The notes under the pieces were generated by a model. The model did not search any database. It was not told the DNA's origin and was given only the letters and a program-made list of their open reading frames with translations. Below are positions 35,677 to 43,737 of a stretch of 43,737 nt of DNA, in pieces. Origin of the DNA: Nostoc sp. T09 (GTDB lineage: Bacteria > Cyanobacteriota > Cyanobacteriia > Cyanobacteriales > Nostocaceae); NCBI RefSeq assembly GCF_002154695.1, contig NZ_MTAV01000262.1, positions 1 through 43,737 on the forward strand. Reading direction: 5' to 3'. Numbering within the stretch: position 1 is the first letter of the stretch; the number at the start of each line of letters is the position of its first letter. The position numbers and the translations under genes were made by a program.

Positions 35677-36594
35677 TTACGCAAATTCCGAAACTGAAGG
35701 TATTTGTTTTTGCATCGTTTTCAGTAAAATCAAAGCTTTTTGATAGGCCAGCTTTTCGCCTGTATGACCAAGAAACTCAGATGCTTTTTGCAAATCCGCG
35801 ATCGCTCCTTGATAGTAACCTAGGTGATATCGAGCCACTCCACGGTTAACATAAGCGAGGGCATTACTGGGATTTAGCTTGATGACTTTCGAGAAATCAC
35901 GTAATGCACCAAAGTTATCTCCTTTGCGACCGCAAGCACAACCCCGGTTAAAGTAAGCTCTATAATCGTTGGCATCGAGGTGAATTGCCATACTAAAATC
36001 GACCATAGCAGCTTTTAAATCTTGTAACTGCAAACGCGCTAAACCTCTATCATTGTAGATATCTGCGAGGAGTAGATTTGTGGGCTGGGAAATTTGACCC
36101 AGAGCCAGATTGTAATCAATGATTGCCTGGGAATAATTGCCCTTTGCCGCCTGAACTAGCGCTAGATTGTAGTAAGCTCGAAACTCATAAGGTTTAAGTG
36201 CGATCGCTCGATGATAATCAGCAGTTGCTGCGGCATAATCTTGTTGCCTATAGTTTGCCAACCCCCGATTTAGATAAGCCTCAGCGTTGTTGGGAGTAAA
36301 ATTTATTGCTTGAGTACAATCTGCGATCGCCTGATGGTAAGCTTGGAGTTGCAGATAAGCAAGACAGCGATCGCTATACGCTTCCCCAAAATTGTTTTGA
36401 AGTTGAATTGCCTGATTTAAATCCTCAATAGCTTCCTGATAATTACTGTGTAGAATTTTATTCGCACCCAACTTCAAAAATTCCTCAGATGTGATTTGGG
36501 GGTTCGAGATAGGTGAAGCGCAGGCAGCATCCGTCGAAAAAGTAAGGAACAAAACAAAGATTGCACTGAGAAATAATCGCCAGAGATAATTCAT
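35677..36594 (-). CDS. Secreted TPR-repeat protein
   Basis: A tetratricopeptide protein with a signal peptide. I prefer the ATG at 36594 (MNYLWRLFLSAIFVLFLTFS), which gives a standard signal with a likely cleavage near TDAACA; nine more codons precede it in the same frame. About six or seven TPR units follow, such as AIEDLNQAIQLQNNFGEAYSDRCLAYLQLQAYHQAIADCTQAI and later copies to about residue 295. It probably acts as a scaffold in the periplasm or lumen. It begins 90 bp after petJ on the same strand, so co-transcription with cytochrome c6 is possible. Partners are unknown. Confidence 0.88.
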   Translation of the reverse strand: MNYLWRLFLSAIFVLFLTFSTDAACASPISNPQITSEEFLKLGANKILHSNYQEAIEDLNQAIQLQNNFGEAYSDRCLAYLQLQAYHQAIADCTQAINFTPNNAEAYLNRGLANYRQQDYAAATADYHRAIALKPYEFRAYYNLALVQAAKGNYSQAIIDYNLALGQISQPTNLLLADIYNDRGLARLQLQDLKAAMVDFSMAIHLDANDYRAYFNRGCACGRKGDNFGALRDFSKVIKLNPSNALAYVNRGVARYHLGYYQGAIADLQKASEFLGHTGEKLAYQKALILLKTMQKQIPSVSEFA

Positions 36595-36684
36595 AAGCAA
36601 TATATTTGACAATTTCGACATCGCTAGAATTTAGCGGGACAAAAGCCCCGCTAGTAGATAATTTTTGCTGCTATGTTGGGTTAA

Positions 36685-37017
36685 TTACCAACCTTTATCT
36701 GCTTGTTCAAGTACGTAAGCAGCTACATCTTCAATTTGGCTGCTATTTAAACGACCTTTAAAAGCAGGCATAGCATTTTTACCCTTTGTTACTTGGCTGA
36801 TAATCGCCTCTGCTGAATACATACTGTATTTTTCCAAGGCATCTTTTTTCAGGCTCTTGTCAGCTTGAACCAAATTTTTACCACCTGCATGACAAGAAGC
36901 ACAATTAGCACTAAATACTTTGGCTCCACTTACAGTGTCTGCTGCTAAAGCTGCATTACTGAAGGCAAAGGTGAAGATGGCTATGCCTAACAGTATTATT
37001 GAAAAAAACCTTTTCAT
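36685..37017 (-). CDS. petJ: Cytochrome c6 (soluble lumenal electron carrier)
   Basis: Cytochrome c6 carries electrons from the cytochrome b6f complex to photosystem I, or to oxidase, in the thylakoid lumen. The 110-residue precursor has a signal peptide ending at NAALA (cleavage near 25) and a mature part of about 85 residues. The heme motif is CASCH, and the distal ligand is the Met of [10 protein letters not shown]. The C-terminus [16 protein letters not shown] is typical. AGAGG lies before the ATG. A TPR gene follows on the same strand. In other cyanobacteria petJ responds to copper, but I did not identify an operator here. Confidence 0.95.
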   Translation of the reverse strand: MKRFFSIILLGIAIFTFAFSNAALAADTVSGAKVFSANCASCHAGGKNLVQADKSLKKDALEKYSMYSAEAIISQVTKGKNAMPAFKGRLNSSQIEDVAAYVLEQADKGW

Positions 37018-37197
37018 TTCGTGTTTCCTCTACAACCAAAGCGTATTCGGTGCAATATTCTCCATAATTTTCAGATGAGTACTTGCCTAAGTCAAAAGAC
37101 AAGCTGTCAAACTTAGTCTAACTATTTATAATGTTTAAGATAAATTTAAAATTTAACTTGAAAGCAATTCTATCTGATATAAAAATTTGTGTTATCT

Positions 37198-37230
37198 AGA
37201 TCCCCGACTTCTCAAAAAAGTCGGGGATCT
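37198..37230. terminator. Strong bidirectional-looking terminator hairpin
   Basis: AGATCCCCGACTT and AAGTCGGGGATCT pair perfectly over 13 bp around CTCAAAA. It lies just past the stop of the GNAT gene on the minus strand, upstream of petJ. The plus strand continues AACTTTTT. It should isolate petJ from the GNAT gene. Confidence 0.8.
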
Positions 37231-37236
37231 AACTTT

Positions 37237-37746
37237 TTACGTAGGATTTGAGACTGCTATAGCTGCTAATTGTGCCAATGCTTCTTCTGTAACTCTGCAA
37301 ATTCGCCAATCATCTAAAATAGATGCTCCCATGCTGCGGTAAAATTCTTGCGCTGGCTCATTCCAATCTAATACACTCCACTCTAACCGCCCACAATTTC
37401 GCTCTACAGCTATTTGGGCTAATTTAGATAAAAGAGCCTTACCAATACCTTGACGGCGATATTCAGGTAATACAAATAAATCTTCTAGATAAATACCTGG
37501 CTTAGTCAAAAATGTTGAATAATTATGAAAAAATAGGGCAAAACCTACAGCTTGCCCTGCATACTCTGCTAATATTGCCTCAACATATTTTGGCGAGCCA
37601 AATAGATGCTCTTTAAGAGCCATAATATTGCCAGTTACTGCATGAGATAGTTTCTCATACTCTGCTAGTTGCTGAATTAGATCAAACAAAATACTGCAAT
37701 CAGCAGGTTCGGCAAAACGCAAAATAAAATTGCTACGCGAAGTCAT
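37237..37746 (-). CDS. GNAT family N-acetyltransferase, diamine/thialysine type
   Basis: The 169-residue protein is a GNAT acetyltransferase resembling SSAT-like diamine or thialysine N-acetyltransferases. Visible parts are the start RFAEPADCSILFDLIQQLAEYEKLS, then ILAEYAGQAVGFALFFHNYSTFLTKPGIYLEDLFVLPEYRRQGIGKALL, which holds the acetyl-CoA motif RRQGIG, and GRLEWSVLDWNEPAQEFYRSMGA. The substrate is an inference from the family. Its upstream region (37747-37790) holds an imperfect TATAGTC tandem tract. It lies between sigC and petJ on the same strand but is separated by a strong terminator from petJ. Confidence 0.88.
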   Translation of the reverse strand: MTSRSNFILRFAEPADCSILFDLIQQLAEYEKLSHAVTGNIMALKEHLFGSPKYVEAILAEYAGQAVGFALFFHNYSTFLTKPGIYLEDLFVLPEYRRQGIGKALLSKLAQIAVERNCGRLEWSVLDWNEPAQEFYRSMGASILDDWRICRVTEEALAQLAAIAVSNPT

Positions 37747-37790
37747 GAGTCTATGGTCTATAGTTTATAGTCCATAGTTTATATTCAACA
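37747..37790. repeat. TATAGTC-type imperfect tandem tract
   Basis: Four imperfect copies of a TCTATAGTTTATAG-like unit lie between the GNAT gene and the sigma factor. It is a short tandem repeat with AT-rich palindromic character and no coding potential. Confidence 0.45.
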
Positions 37791-37824
37791 GTGCAACCTT
37801 TTTTGCCTATTGCGTCTTACCTAT

Positions 37825-38961
37825 TTAAATCAACCACCCTTTTAAGCGTTTTGCAATATGGGGACGCCGCAATTTTCGCATAGCTTTACTTTGAATTTGT
37901 CGCACTCGTTCGCGGGACAGATTGAACATATTGCCGACTTCTTCCAAAGTACAAGGTTCGCTGGTTGTCAACCCATAACGTAGAGAAATTACGTCTTTTT
38001 CCCTTGGGGTTAAGACATCACCCAACACTTCCCATATCTCCTGACGCATCATATGTTCATTCATTTTTGCTTCTGGAGATTGGTTATCTTCATCCTCAAG
38101 CAAATCCATCAGTTCGGTGTCTTCTTCTTTACCGACGCGGTGATTAAGGGAAAGTGCTTGACGCCTGAGTTGTTGCAATTGGCGTAATTGTTGCACATTC
38201 ATTTCCAAAGCTTCTGCCATTTCAGCTTCGGAGGGATTGCGAGAAAATTTTTGTTTGAGTTCGCGTTGCGCTTTTTTAAGTTTGTTGAGTTTTTCAACAA
38301 TATGGATGGGTAAGCGGATTGTTCGCGCATCGTTAGCGATCGCTCTTGTAATCGCTTGTCTAATCCACCAATAGGCGTATGTCGAAAATTTATATCCTTT
38401 ATCTGGATCGAATTTTTCTGTAGCACGATTTAAGCCCATTGCGCCTTCTTGGATTAAATCTAGAAAAGGCACTCCGCGATTAAGATATCGCTTGGCAATT
38501 GAGACTACTAAGCGTAGGTTCGAGCGAATCATTTTGCGTTTCGCTACTCGACCTTGGTACAATCGACTTTCTAGCTGCCTTGCCGTCATTTCTAGCTCGG
38601 CAGCTACTTGTTCTTTAGTCGGTTGTTCTCCTAAGCTTGATTGTAAGGAATGTTGTATGTCCCTTACTTCTTCCAAAAATCTAACTCGCCGTGCTAACTC
38701 TACCTCTTCATCCGGCTTTAGCAACGGATAACGCGCCATTTCTTTAAAAAATGCGCCTACAGCATCATCATGCTCGGTTTTATTGTATCCCGAAGGACGG
38801 GCTGCTGCCATCTCATCGCCACTATCACGTTCCTCCGACTCCAGAGTTTCTGGAATTGAAGAATCGTCATCTGCCACTGCTTCTAAACTATCAAATGATT
38901 GTTCTTCATTTTCAGCAGCATTCTCCAGTAATTCCATTGTTCCCAATTCAGCAATATTCAT
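37825..38961 (-). CDS. sigC: Group 2 sigma-70 factor, probably SigC
   Basis: The 378-residue RNA polymerase sigma factor is of the RpoD family. Region 1.2 is AVGAFFKEMARYPLLKPDEEVELARRV, region 2 has FLDLIQEGAMGLNRATEKFDPDKGYKFSTYAYWWIRQAITRAI, region 3 has RTIRLPIHIVEKLNKLKKAQRELKQK, and region 4 has LTPREKDVISLRYGL and TLEEVGNMFNLSRERVRQIQSKAMRKL. The acidic, non-SigA N-terminus and the AFFKEMARYPLL block suggest the group 2 factor SigC rather than principal SigA. In Anabaena SigC is linked to nitrogen and heterocyst responses. The assignment to SigC is by memory of sequence. It diverges from priA across an 836-bp gap. Confidence 0.85.
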   Translation of the reverse strand: MNIAELGTMELLENAAENEEQSFDSLEAVADDDSSIPETLESEERDSGDEMAAARPSGYNKTEHDDAVGAFFKEMARYPLLKPDEEVELARRVRFLEEVRDIQHSLQSSLGEQPTKEQVAAELEMTARQLESRLYQGRVAKRKMIRSNLRLVVSIAKRYLNRGVPFLDLIQEGAMGLNRATEKFDPDKGYKFSTYAYWWIRQAITRAIANDARTIRLPIHIVEKLNKLKKAQRELKQKFSRNPSEAEMAEALEMNVQQLRQLQQLRRQALSLNHRVGKEEDTELMDLLEDEDNQSPEAKMNEHMMRQEIWEVLGDVLTPREKDVISLRYGLTTSEPCTLEEVGNMFNLSRERVRQIQSKAMRKLRRPHIAKRLKGWLI

Positions 38962-39797
38962 AACTTTCCTTTAGGGATTGTTGCTTTGTTTGGTACATAA
39001 TTCAGTGACAGCTGCTTGCTTGAGGCTTGGTAGTTTCCCTAAGGGAGAAATGCATATGTCCGGTAGCAAAACAAAAGTTTATGCTAATTTCTCATTAGAA
39101 GTTAAAATCAATGTCTAGCTGTCATTCCTTAGTTCCTGCTAGATAGATCTCATAACAATACTGGTCTATGCACCCACCAACTATCTCCTCATCTCCCCAA
39201 CCTCTATATTCCTCATTCTTTTCTTGATCACTAAATATGTCAAATGCCCTCAAACTTTCTCAACCTTAACTCTTATAAAATTTTCAGCTAGACATCCCAA
39301 AATCTTAAATTTTTATTTAAATTTCTAAAGTTTTTTAGACTTCATTGGTTGGGAGTGATGTCAAAAATCGTAAGCTTACTGCTGAGTTTATTAGGTTTGA
39401 TCGAGTTTCATGACTGACACAAAATTAGCAATTTAAAATTCGGAAATATTTTCTTTGTTTGTATAAAAGCATCTCATATACATAAATAATTGAATATCTA
39501 TCAATAGTGTGAAAATCTTATACTCTATTCAGTAGATATAACAAGCATTTAGAAGATAGTGGAGGGAATGCTTTTCTTGGGTATACGAGGTATCCAATAT
39601 TTATGGCATGTATAGTTGAGTTTAATTTTGCGATGTGGATTACATAAGAGGAAACTTATCAAGTATTATGAGGGATAAAAGTATTGCGAATTACAGTTTA
39701 TGCCGCCAGAAAGAAAAAGTTAGATTCTTAGGAAAAAATTGACTTTTGACGAACCAGACATAAGCAATAGAAAAATCTATCTATTAAATTAGAATAT
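38962..39797. other. Long intergenic region between sigC and priA
   Basis: About 836 bp of AT-rich DNA separate the divergent sigC and priA genes. A 22-codon frame (39050-39118, MHMSGSKTKVYANF and on) is preceded by AAGGGAG, so it might be a small gene or leader, but I cannot confirm this. No clear riboswitch was seen. Promoters of both sigC and priA should lie here. Confidence 0.4.
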
Positions 39798-42374
39798 ATG
39801 TATATTGATGGCGTAAATTTATCCCATTTGGTAGTGCATGAGCCAGGAGAGTCGTATCAATCACAGACAAATATTAATCGTTGGATTGAAGTCTTGGTAG
39901 ACTGTCCGGGAAACTTGGGGCTATTTACCTATCGATTACCTGCCCAGTTAGAAATCAAACCAGGTGATATTTTAACTGTACCCTTTGGTACACAACAAAT
40001 TGGCGGGATCGCTATTCGTTTATTGACACAGCCAAATACTGATATACCAATAGAAAAAATCCGGGATGTAGAAGATGTAGTAAGTGTAGGGTTTTTTCCA
40101 AGTGGTTATTGGGAATTATTAAATAAAGTATCGACATATTACTATACACCGCTAATTCAAGCGATCAGGGTAGCTTTGCCACCGGGTTTGTTGGGGCGAT
40201 CGCAGCGTCGTATCCGCTTAACTTTTTTAGGAAAGCAAAGTGGAAAAAAAGAAGACCCAAGTAACTATCTACTTACTCAACAAATTTCTCCTACTCATAC
40301 ATTCCTTAGTTCCTCAGCACAGCAAATTTTACAACTTTTACAAGCTCAACCAGCAGGAGACTACAGTTTTGTGTACCTCCAACAAAAAGTTAAATCTGCT
40401 CATCGTGGTGTTCGGGAGTTAATGCGATTTGGCTTTGTAGAAAGCTACTTAGAACCGCCAAGATTAACTCGACCAAAATTACAGAAAGCAGTTACCCTAA
40501 TAGGCACAATCGACAGTGATTTAACTACACGTCAAAGAGAAATTATAGAAGTATTGCGAAGACGTGGTGGTGAGATATGGCACAGTGAATTATTGCAGAT
40601 TTGTCATACTAGTTCCTCTACCTTGAAGACGTTGGCAAATAAAGGCTACATCGTTATCGAAGAACGGGAAGTATTGCGAACAGAACAAGGGCCTGTAGTG
40701 ACAGGCGATCGCCCTAAATCTTTAACCGCGGATCAATCTACAGCCTTAGCCAGAATACAAGCCCTGGATAGATATGCTCAAGTCTTATTGCATGGAGTAA
40801 CCGGTTCGGGGAAAACAGAAGTTTATTTACAAGCGATCGCACCTTTATTGAATCAAGGCAAATCTGCCCTTGTCTTAGTACCAGAAATTGGACTAACACC
40901 CCAGCTAACAGATCGTTTCCGTGCCCGTTTTGGTAATAAAGTTAGCGTCTATCACAGTGCTCTCTCGGAAGGAGAACGTTACGATACCTGGAGACAAATG
41001 CTAGCGGGAGAAGCCCAAGTAGTAATTGGCACTCGCAGTGCGATTTTTGCGCCTTTACCCAAATTGGGTTTAATTATTTTAGATGAAGAACACGACAGCA
41101 GCTTTAAGCAAGACTTCCCCATACCTACCTATCATGCGCGCACCGTTGCCCAATGGCGAGCCGAAATCGAAAATTGTCCTTTAGTATTGGGTTCTGCTAC
41201 ACCTTCATTAGAAAGTTGGGTGGGTTTGAGACAAGACGCGCAGACAGAAATTTTCTCCGCGTCCCCGCGTCCTCATGTCCCCGTGTCTTCCTACTACCTC
41301 TCTCTTCCCGAACGCATCAACTCTCGCCCATTACCGCCGATAGAAATAGTAGATATGCGGCAAGAGTTACAGGCGGGAAATCGTTCTATATTTAGTAGAT
41401 CGCTACAAGCAGCTTTGGAACAGCTGCAAGAACAACAACAACAGGGAATTTTATTCATCCATCGGCGGGGACACAGCACTTTTGTCTCTTGTCGCAGTTG
41501 TGGCTATGTGCTGGAGTGTCCTCATTGTGACGTGTCATTGGCGTATCACCACACCGAAGACGGAGCGCCACAACTGTTACGCTGCCATTACTGTAATTAT
41601 GGGCGATCGCATCCACAATACTGTCCTGACTGCGCTTCCCCTTACCTAAAATTCTTCGGTAGCGGTACTCAGCGCGTCGCCCAAGAATTATCGCGCCAAT
41701 TTCCCCAACTGAATTACATCCGTTTTGATAGCGATACTACCCGCAACAAAGGCGCACACCGTACTCTACTTACCAGGTTTGCTAACGGGGAAGCACATCT
41801 ATTAGTGGGTACGCAAATGCTCACCAAAGGTTTGGATTTGCCACAAGTAACACTTGTAGGTGTTGTTGCTGCTGACGGCTTGCTACATCTGTCAGACTAC
41901 CGCGCCAGTGAACGAGCATTTCAAACTTTAACTCAGGTAGCTGGACGTGCTGGCAGAGGCGACGATCCCGGTAGGGTAATTGTGCAAACTTATAACCCAG
42001 AACATGAGGTAATTGAAGCAGTCAAACGCCACGATTATCAGTCTTTTTCTACTGCCGAATTAGAACAAAGACAAGCACTTAATTATCCTCCCTATGGACG
42101 CTTAATTTTGTTGCGCTTGAGCAGTCTAGATCCAATTCAAGTACAAAATACTGCTCAGATGATAGCTACAGCGTTGGGAACTTGGGAAGGATTTGAGATT
42201 TTAGGACCAGCACCAGCTAGCATTTTACGGGTAGCTAATCGTTATCGCTGGCAGATATTGATTAAATTTGCGCCTGATGAATTACCTAACTTACCAGATT
42301 GGGAGGAAGTGCGATCGCTCTGCCCTGCATCTGTGAGCTTAACTATAGATGTAGATCCTTTAAACATCATGTAA
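39798..42374 (+). CDS. priA: Primosomal protein N' (replication restart helicase PriA)
   Basis: PriA restarts stalled replication forks by recognising them and loading the replisome. The 858-residue protein has the N-terminal 3'-end-binding domain (WIEVLVDCPGNLGLFTYRLP), the helicase core with GVTGSGKTEVYLQA (Walker A) and LDEEHDSSFKQD (DEEH), and a zinc cluster (CRSCGYVLECPHCDVSL, then CHYCNYGRSHPQYCPDCAS). GTQMLTKGLDLPQVTLVGV and QVAGRAGRG are the later helicase motifs. Near residue 483 it has about 20 extra residues (TEIFSASPRPHVPVSSYYL) encoded by a GTCCCC-type repeat, which precedes the conserved LPERI block. The ATG at 39798 lacks an obvious ribosome site, so the exact start is uncertain. 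Confidence 0.94.
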   Translation: MYIDGVNLSHLVVHEPGESYQSQTNINRWIEVLVDCPGNLGLFTYRLPAQLEIKPGDILTVPFGTQQIGGIAIRLLTQPNTDIPIEKIRDVEDVVSVGFFPSGYWELLNKVSTYYYTPLIQAIRVALPPGLLGRSQRRIRLTFLGKQSGKKEDPSNYLLTQQISPTHTFLSSSAQQILQLLQAQPAGDYSFVYLQQKVKSAHRGVRELMRFGFVESYLEPPRLTRPKLQKAVTLIGTIDSDLTTRQREIIEVLRRRGGEIWHSELLQICHTSSSTLKTLANKGYIVIEEREVLRTEQGPVVTGDRPKSLTADQSTALARIQALDRYAQVLLHGVTGSGKTEVYLQAIAPLLNQGKSALVLVPEIGLTPQLTDRFRARFGNKVSVYHSALSEGERYDTWRQMLAGEAQVVIGTRSAIFAPLPKLGLIILDEEHDSSFKQDFPIPTYHARTVAQWRAEIENCPLVLGSATPSLESWVGLRQDAQTEIFSASPRPHVPVSSYYLSLPERINSRPLPPIEIVDMRQELQAGNRSIFSRSLQAALEQLQEQQQQGILFIHRRGHSTFVSCRSCGYVLECPHCDVSLAYHHTEDGAPQLLRCHYCNYGRSHPQYCPDCASPYLKFFGSGTQRVAQELSRQFPQLNYIRFDSDTTRNKGAHRTLLTRFANGEAHLLVGTQMLTKGLDLPQVTLVGVVAADGLLHLSDYRASERAFQTLTQVAGRAGRGDDPGRVIVQTYNPEHEVIEAVKRHDYQSFSTAELEQRQALNYPPYGRLILLRLSSLDPIQVQNTAQMIATALGTWEGFEILGPAPASILRVANRYRWQILIKFAPDELPNLPDWEEVRSLCPASVSLTIDVDPLNIM
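41257..41290. repeat. Heptad repeat inside priA
   Basis: Plus-strand DNA reads CCGCGTCCCCGCGTCC and similar units. It codes for the extra PriA residues SASPRPHVPVS. The unit resembles the tract inside anmK (34601-34631), though it is read on the other strand relative to its gene. Confidence 0.7.
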
Positions 42375-42601
42375 TGGCAAATTTATTGTGAGGTTGGCAT
42401 CTCGCTTGCCCTAATTATGCAACTTAAAAGTACATGAGATGATAACAGCAGATCTGCACAAAGTTAAAGGGAGGAATATTGTCCCTCCCTTTTTAGTATT
42501 AATGCATCAATTAATCTGGAATGTAACTTTAAATCCCCGTTCTTGATGAATTGAACGATAACCAATCACAAGAAACCAATTTAATTTGAACATCCTGACT
42601 G

Positions 42602-43737
42602 CTACTGAATTAAAAAATCGGTTGCTAAGAGTGATGGATGATTAGCGAGCGTCGCAAATTGAGCACCTGTACCAAAACCATTTACAGCGCCATTTTCGTT
42701 ATAAAACAATTTACCATTGGCAGAATTGTAAACAATCATCGCACTGCTAATAGCGGCAGCAGTATCGTTTGTGACTTGGGTAAACTCACTGCTAACACTA
42801 AAACCATCGCCAATATTACTTTTGAGGGCAGCGAATGTATTTTTGTACAGAACAATTTTGTCAGTATTTAGAGTAAAGTCAGCAATAGTGTCAACGCCAA
42901 TAGAGTTGCTATTAAAAGCAGCGTTGAGGTTATAAACAAAGTGATCGTTGCCAGTTCCACCTAAAAGGTAATCATTACCAGCACCACCTACAAGAAAGTC
43001 ATTATCATTACCGCCCAGTAGCGAGTCATTGCCATCACCACCAACAAAGTAGTCATTGCCAATATCACCAGAAAGGTAGTCATTACCGTTCTCACCTAGT
43101 AGCGAGTCATTGCCAATCCCACCAAATAGGTAATCATTACCATCGCCACCCAACAGCAAGTTGTTGGCATTATTTCCTCTGATGATATTGTTGAGGGCGT
43201 TGCCGACAGCGTTAATTGCAACATCACCTGTGAAGGTAAGATTTTCTAAGGTCAAACTCAAGGTGTAGTCAACAGAGGCATATACTGAATCAATCCCAGC
43301 ATTGATGTTCTCCTCAACTATGTCATTGGCACTATCAACATAGTAAATGTCATCGCCATCACCGCCCACTAAGCTATCATTGCCTGTACCACCATCAAGA
43401 ATATCGTTGCCTGCACCACTGATGAGAGTGTCATTCCCATCACCACCATACAGACGATCCTTGCCTGTACCGCTTTCAAGGCTGTCATTTCCGCCAAAGC
43501 CATAGAGAAAATTATCACCTTCCCCACCCAACAGTAAGTTGTTGGCATTATTTCCTCTGATGGTATTGTTGAGGGCGTTGCCGACACCGTTAATTGCAAC
43601 ATCACCTGTGAGAGTGAGATTTTCTAAGGTCGAACTCAAGGTGTAGTCAACAGAGGCATAGACTGAATCAATCCCACCATTGATGTTCTCCTCAACTATG
43701 TCATTGGCACTATCAACATAGTAAATGTCATCGCCAT
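42602..43737 (-). CDS. RTX calcium-binding repeat protein, 5' end outside the window
   Basis: The frame is open to the window end, so the coding region extends beyond it; a tool-called start at 43639 is an internal TTG. The product has tandem GGxGxDxLxG calcium-binding nonapeptides in two groups, separated by TLENLTLTGDVAINGVGNALNN segments. The C-terminus (DTIADFTLNTDKIVLY... LATDFLIQ) resembles type I secretion targeting tails. It should be exported by an ABC system and fold outside the cell upon calcium binding. A 209-bp segment repeats with a 378-bp period (43151-43359 and 43529-43737), in frame. It is the last gene in the window. Confidence 0.92.
   Translation of the reverse strand, partial: GDDIYYVDSANDIVEENINGGIDSVYASVDYTLSSTLENLTLTGDVAINGVGNALNNTIRGNNANNLLLGGEGDNFLYGFGGNDSLESGTGKDRLYGGDGNDTLISGAGNDILDGGTGNDSLVGGDGDDIYYVDSANDIVEENINAGIDSVYASVDYTLSLTLENLTFTGDVAINAVGNALNNIIRGNNANNLLLGGDGNDYLFGGIGNDSLLGENGNDYLSGDIGNDYFVGGDGNDSLLGGNDNDFLVGGAGNDYLLGGTGNDHFVYNLNAAFNSNSIGVDTIADFTLNTDKIVLYKNTFAALKSNIGDGFSVSSEFTQVTNDTAAAISSAMIVYNSANGKLFYNENGAVNGFGTGAQFATLANHPSLLATDFLIQ
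43151..43737 (-). repeat. Direct repeat of 378-bp period in the RTX gene
   Basis: Bases 43151-43359 recur almost unchanged at 43529-43737, 378 bp (126 codons) apart, and the copy may continue past the window. The repeated unit encodes the NNLLLGG, TLENL and DDIYYVDSANDIVEENIN segments. It indicates recent internal duplication within the coding region. Confidence 0.85.

Noticed and set aside
1-43737. tRNA, rRNA, transposase or integrase genes
   Set aside because: None was recognised by eye in the gaps; a tRNA search program would be needed to exclude tRNAs fully.

Overview
The window reads as chromosomal DNA of a filamentous, probably heterocyst-forming (Nostocales-type) cyanobacterium. Evidence for this: many copies of the HIP1 octamer GCGATCGC, a ycf3 photosystem I assembly gene, a petJ cytochrome c6 gene, a SigC-like group 2 sigma factor, a CBS-CP12 fusion, a PGM1-related peptide ligase, short heptameric tandem repeats, and a long CRISPR array whose repeat ends in ATTGAAAC. 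Most genes lie on the minus strand. I saw no transposase, integrase, rRNA or tRNA.

Left part (1-9.9 kb): housekeeping genes argJ, gatB, a glutathionyl-hydroquinone-reductase-type GST, gatC, ycf3, a YedK/SRAP protein, a second GST, and small DUF167, DUF2809, DUF2231 and DUF2993 proteins. Between gatB and argJ lies a tandem array of about four near-identical units. On the minus strand each has a sigma70-like promoter, about 20 conserved nucleotides and an intrinsic terminator, so it looks like a multi-copy small-RNA locus. The layout is like the heterocyst RNA NsiR1, but I could not confirm that identity.

Middle part (10-26.7 kb): a hemerythrin-type protein with its own terminator, a Phd/YefM-RelE toxin-antitoxin pair with two TGTACA operator sites, an M20 amidohydrolase, a secreted pentapeptide-repeat protein, and a zinc-ribbon/kinase/membrane fusion. 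Next comes a CRISPR array of 26 repeats and 25 spacers (16730-18574) with no cas gene in the window. It is followed by a PGM1-like ATP-grasp ligase, a small hypothetical gene, a CBS-CP12 fusion that lacks one CP12 cysteine, a DUF3122 protein, a universal stress protein, a DUF5009 acyltransferase-like membrane protein and a polysaccharide deacetylase.

Right part (26.9-43.7 kb): a 1597-residue NRPS (TubC docking, C, A, PCP, C) that shows signs of decay. Its adenylation core motifs and specificity pocket are altered, and a broken carrier domain lies just downstream of its stop. Then come a cyanobacterial hypothetical gene, anmK, a TPR lipoprotein-sized secreted protein, petJ, a GNAT acetyltransferase, a sigC-like gene, priA, and the 3' part of an RTX-repeat protein that runs off the window. 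anmK and priA each carry an in-frame insertion made of similar GTCCCC-type heptad repeats.

The most notable items are the tandem small-RNA-like array, the decayed NRPS with its carrier remnant, the repeat insertions in two conserved proteins, the toxin-antitoxin operator region with a 30-bp HIP1-centred palindrome, and the altered CBS-CP12 protein. All calls come from reading the sequence by eye; no database search was run.
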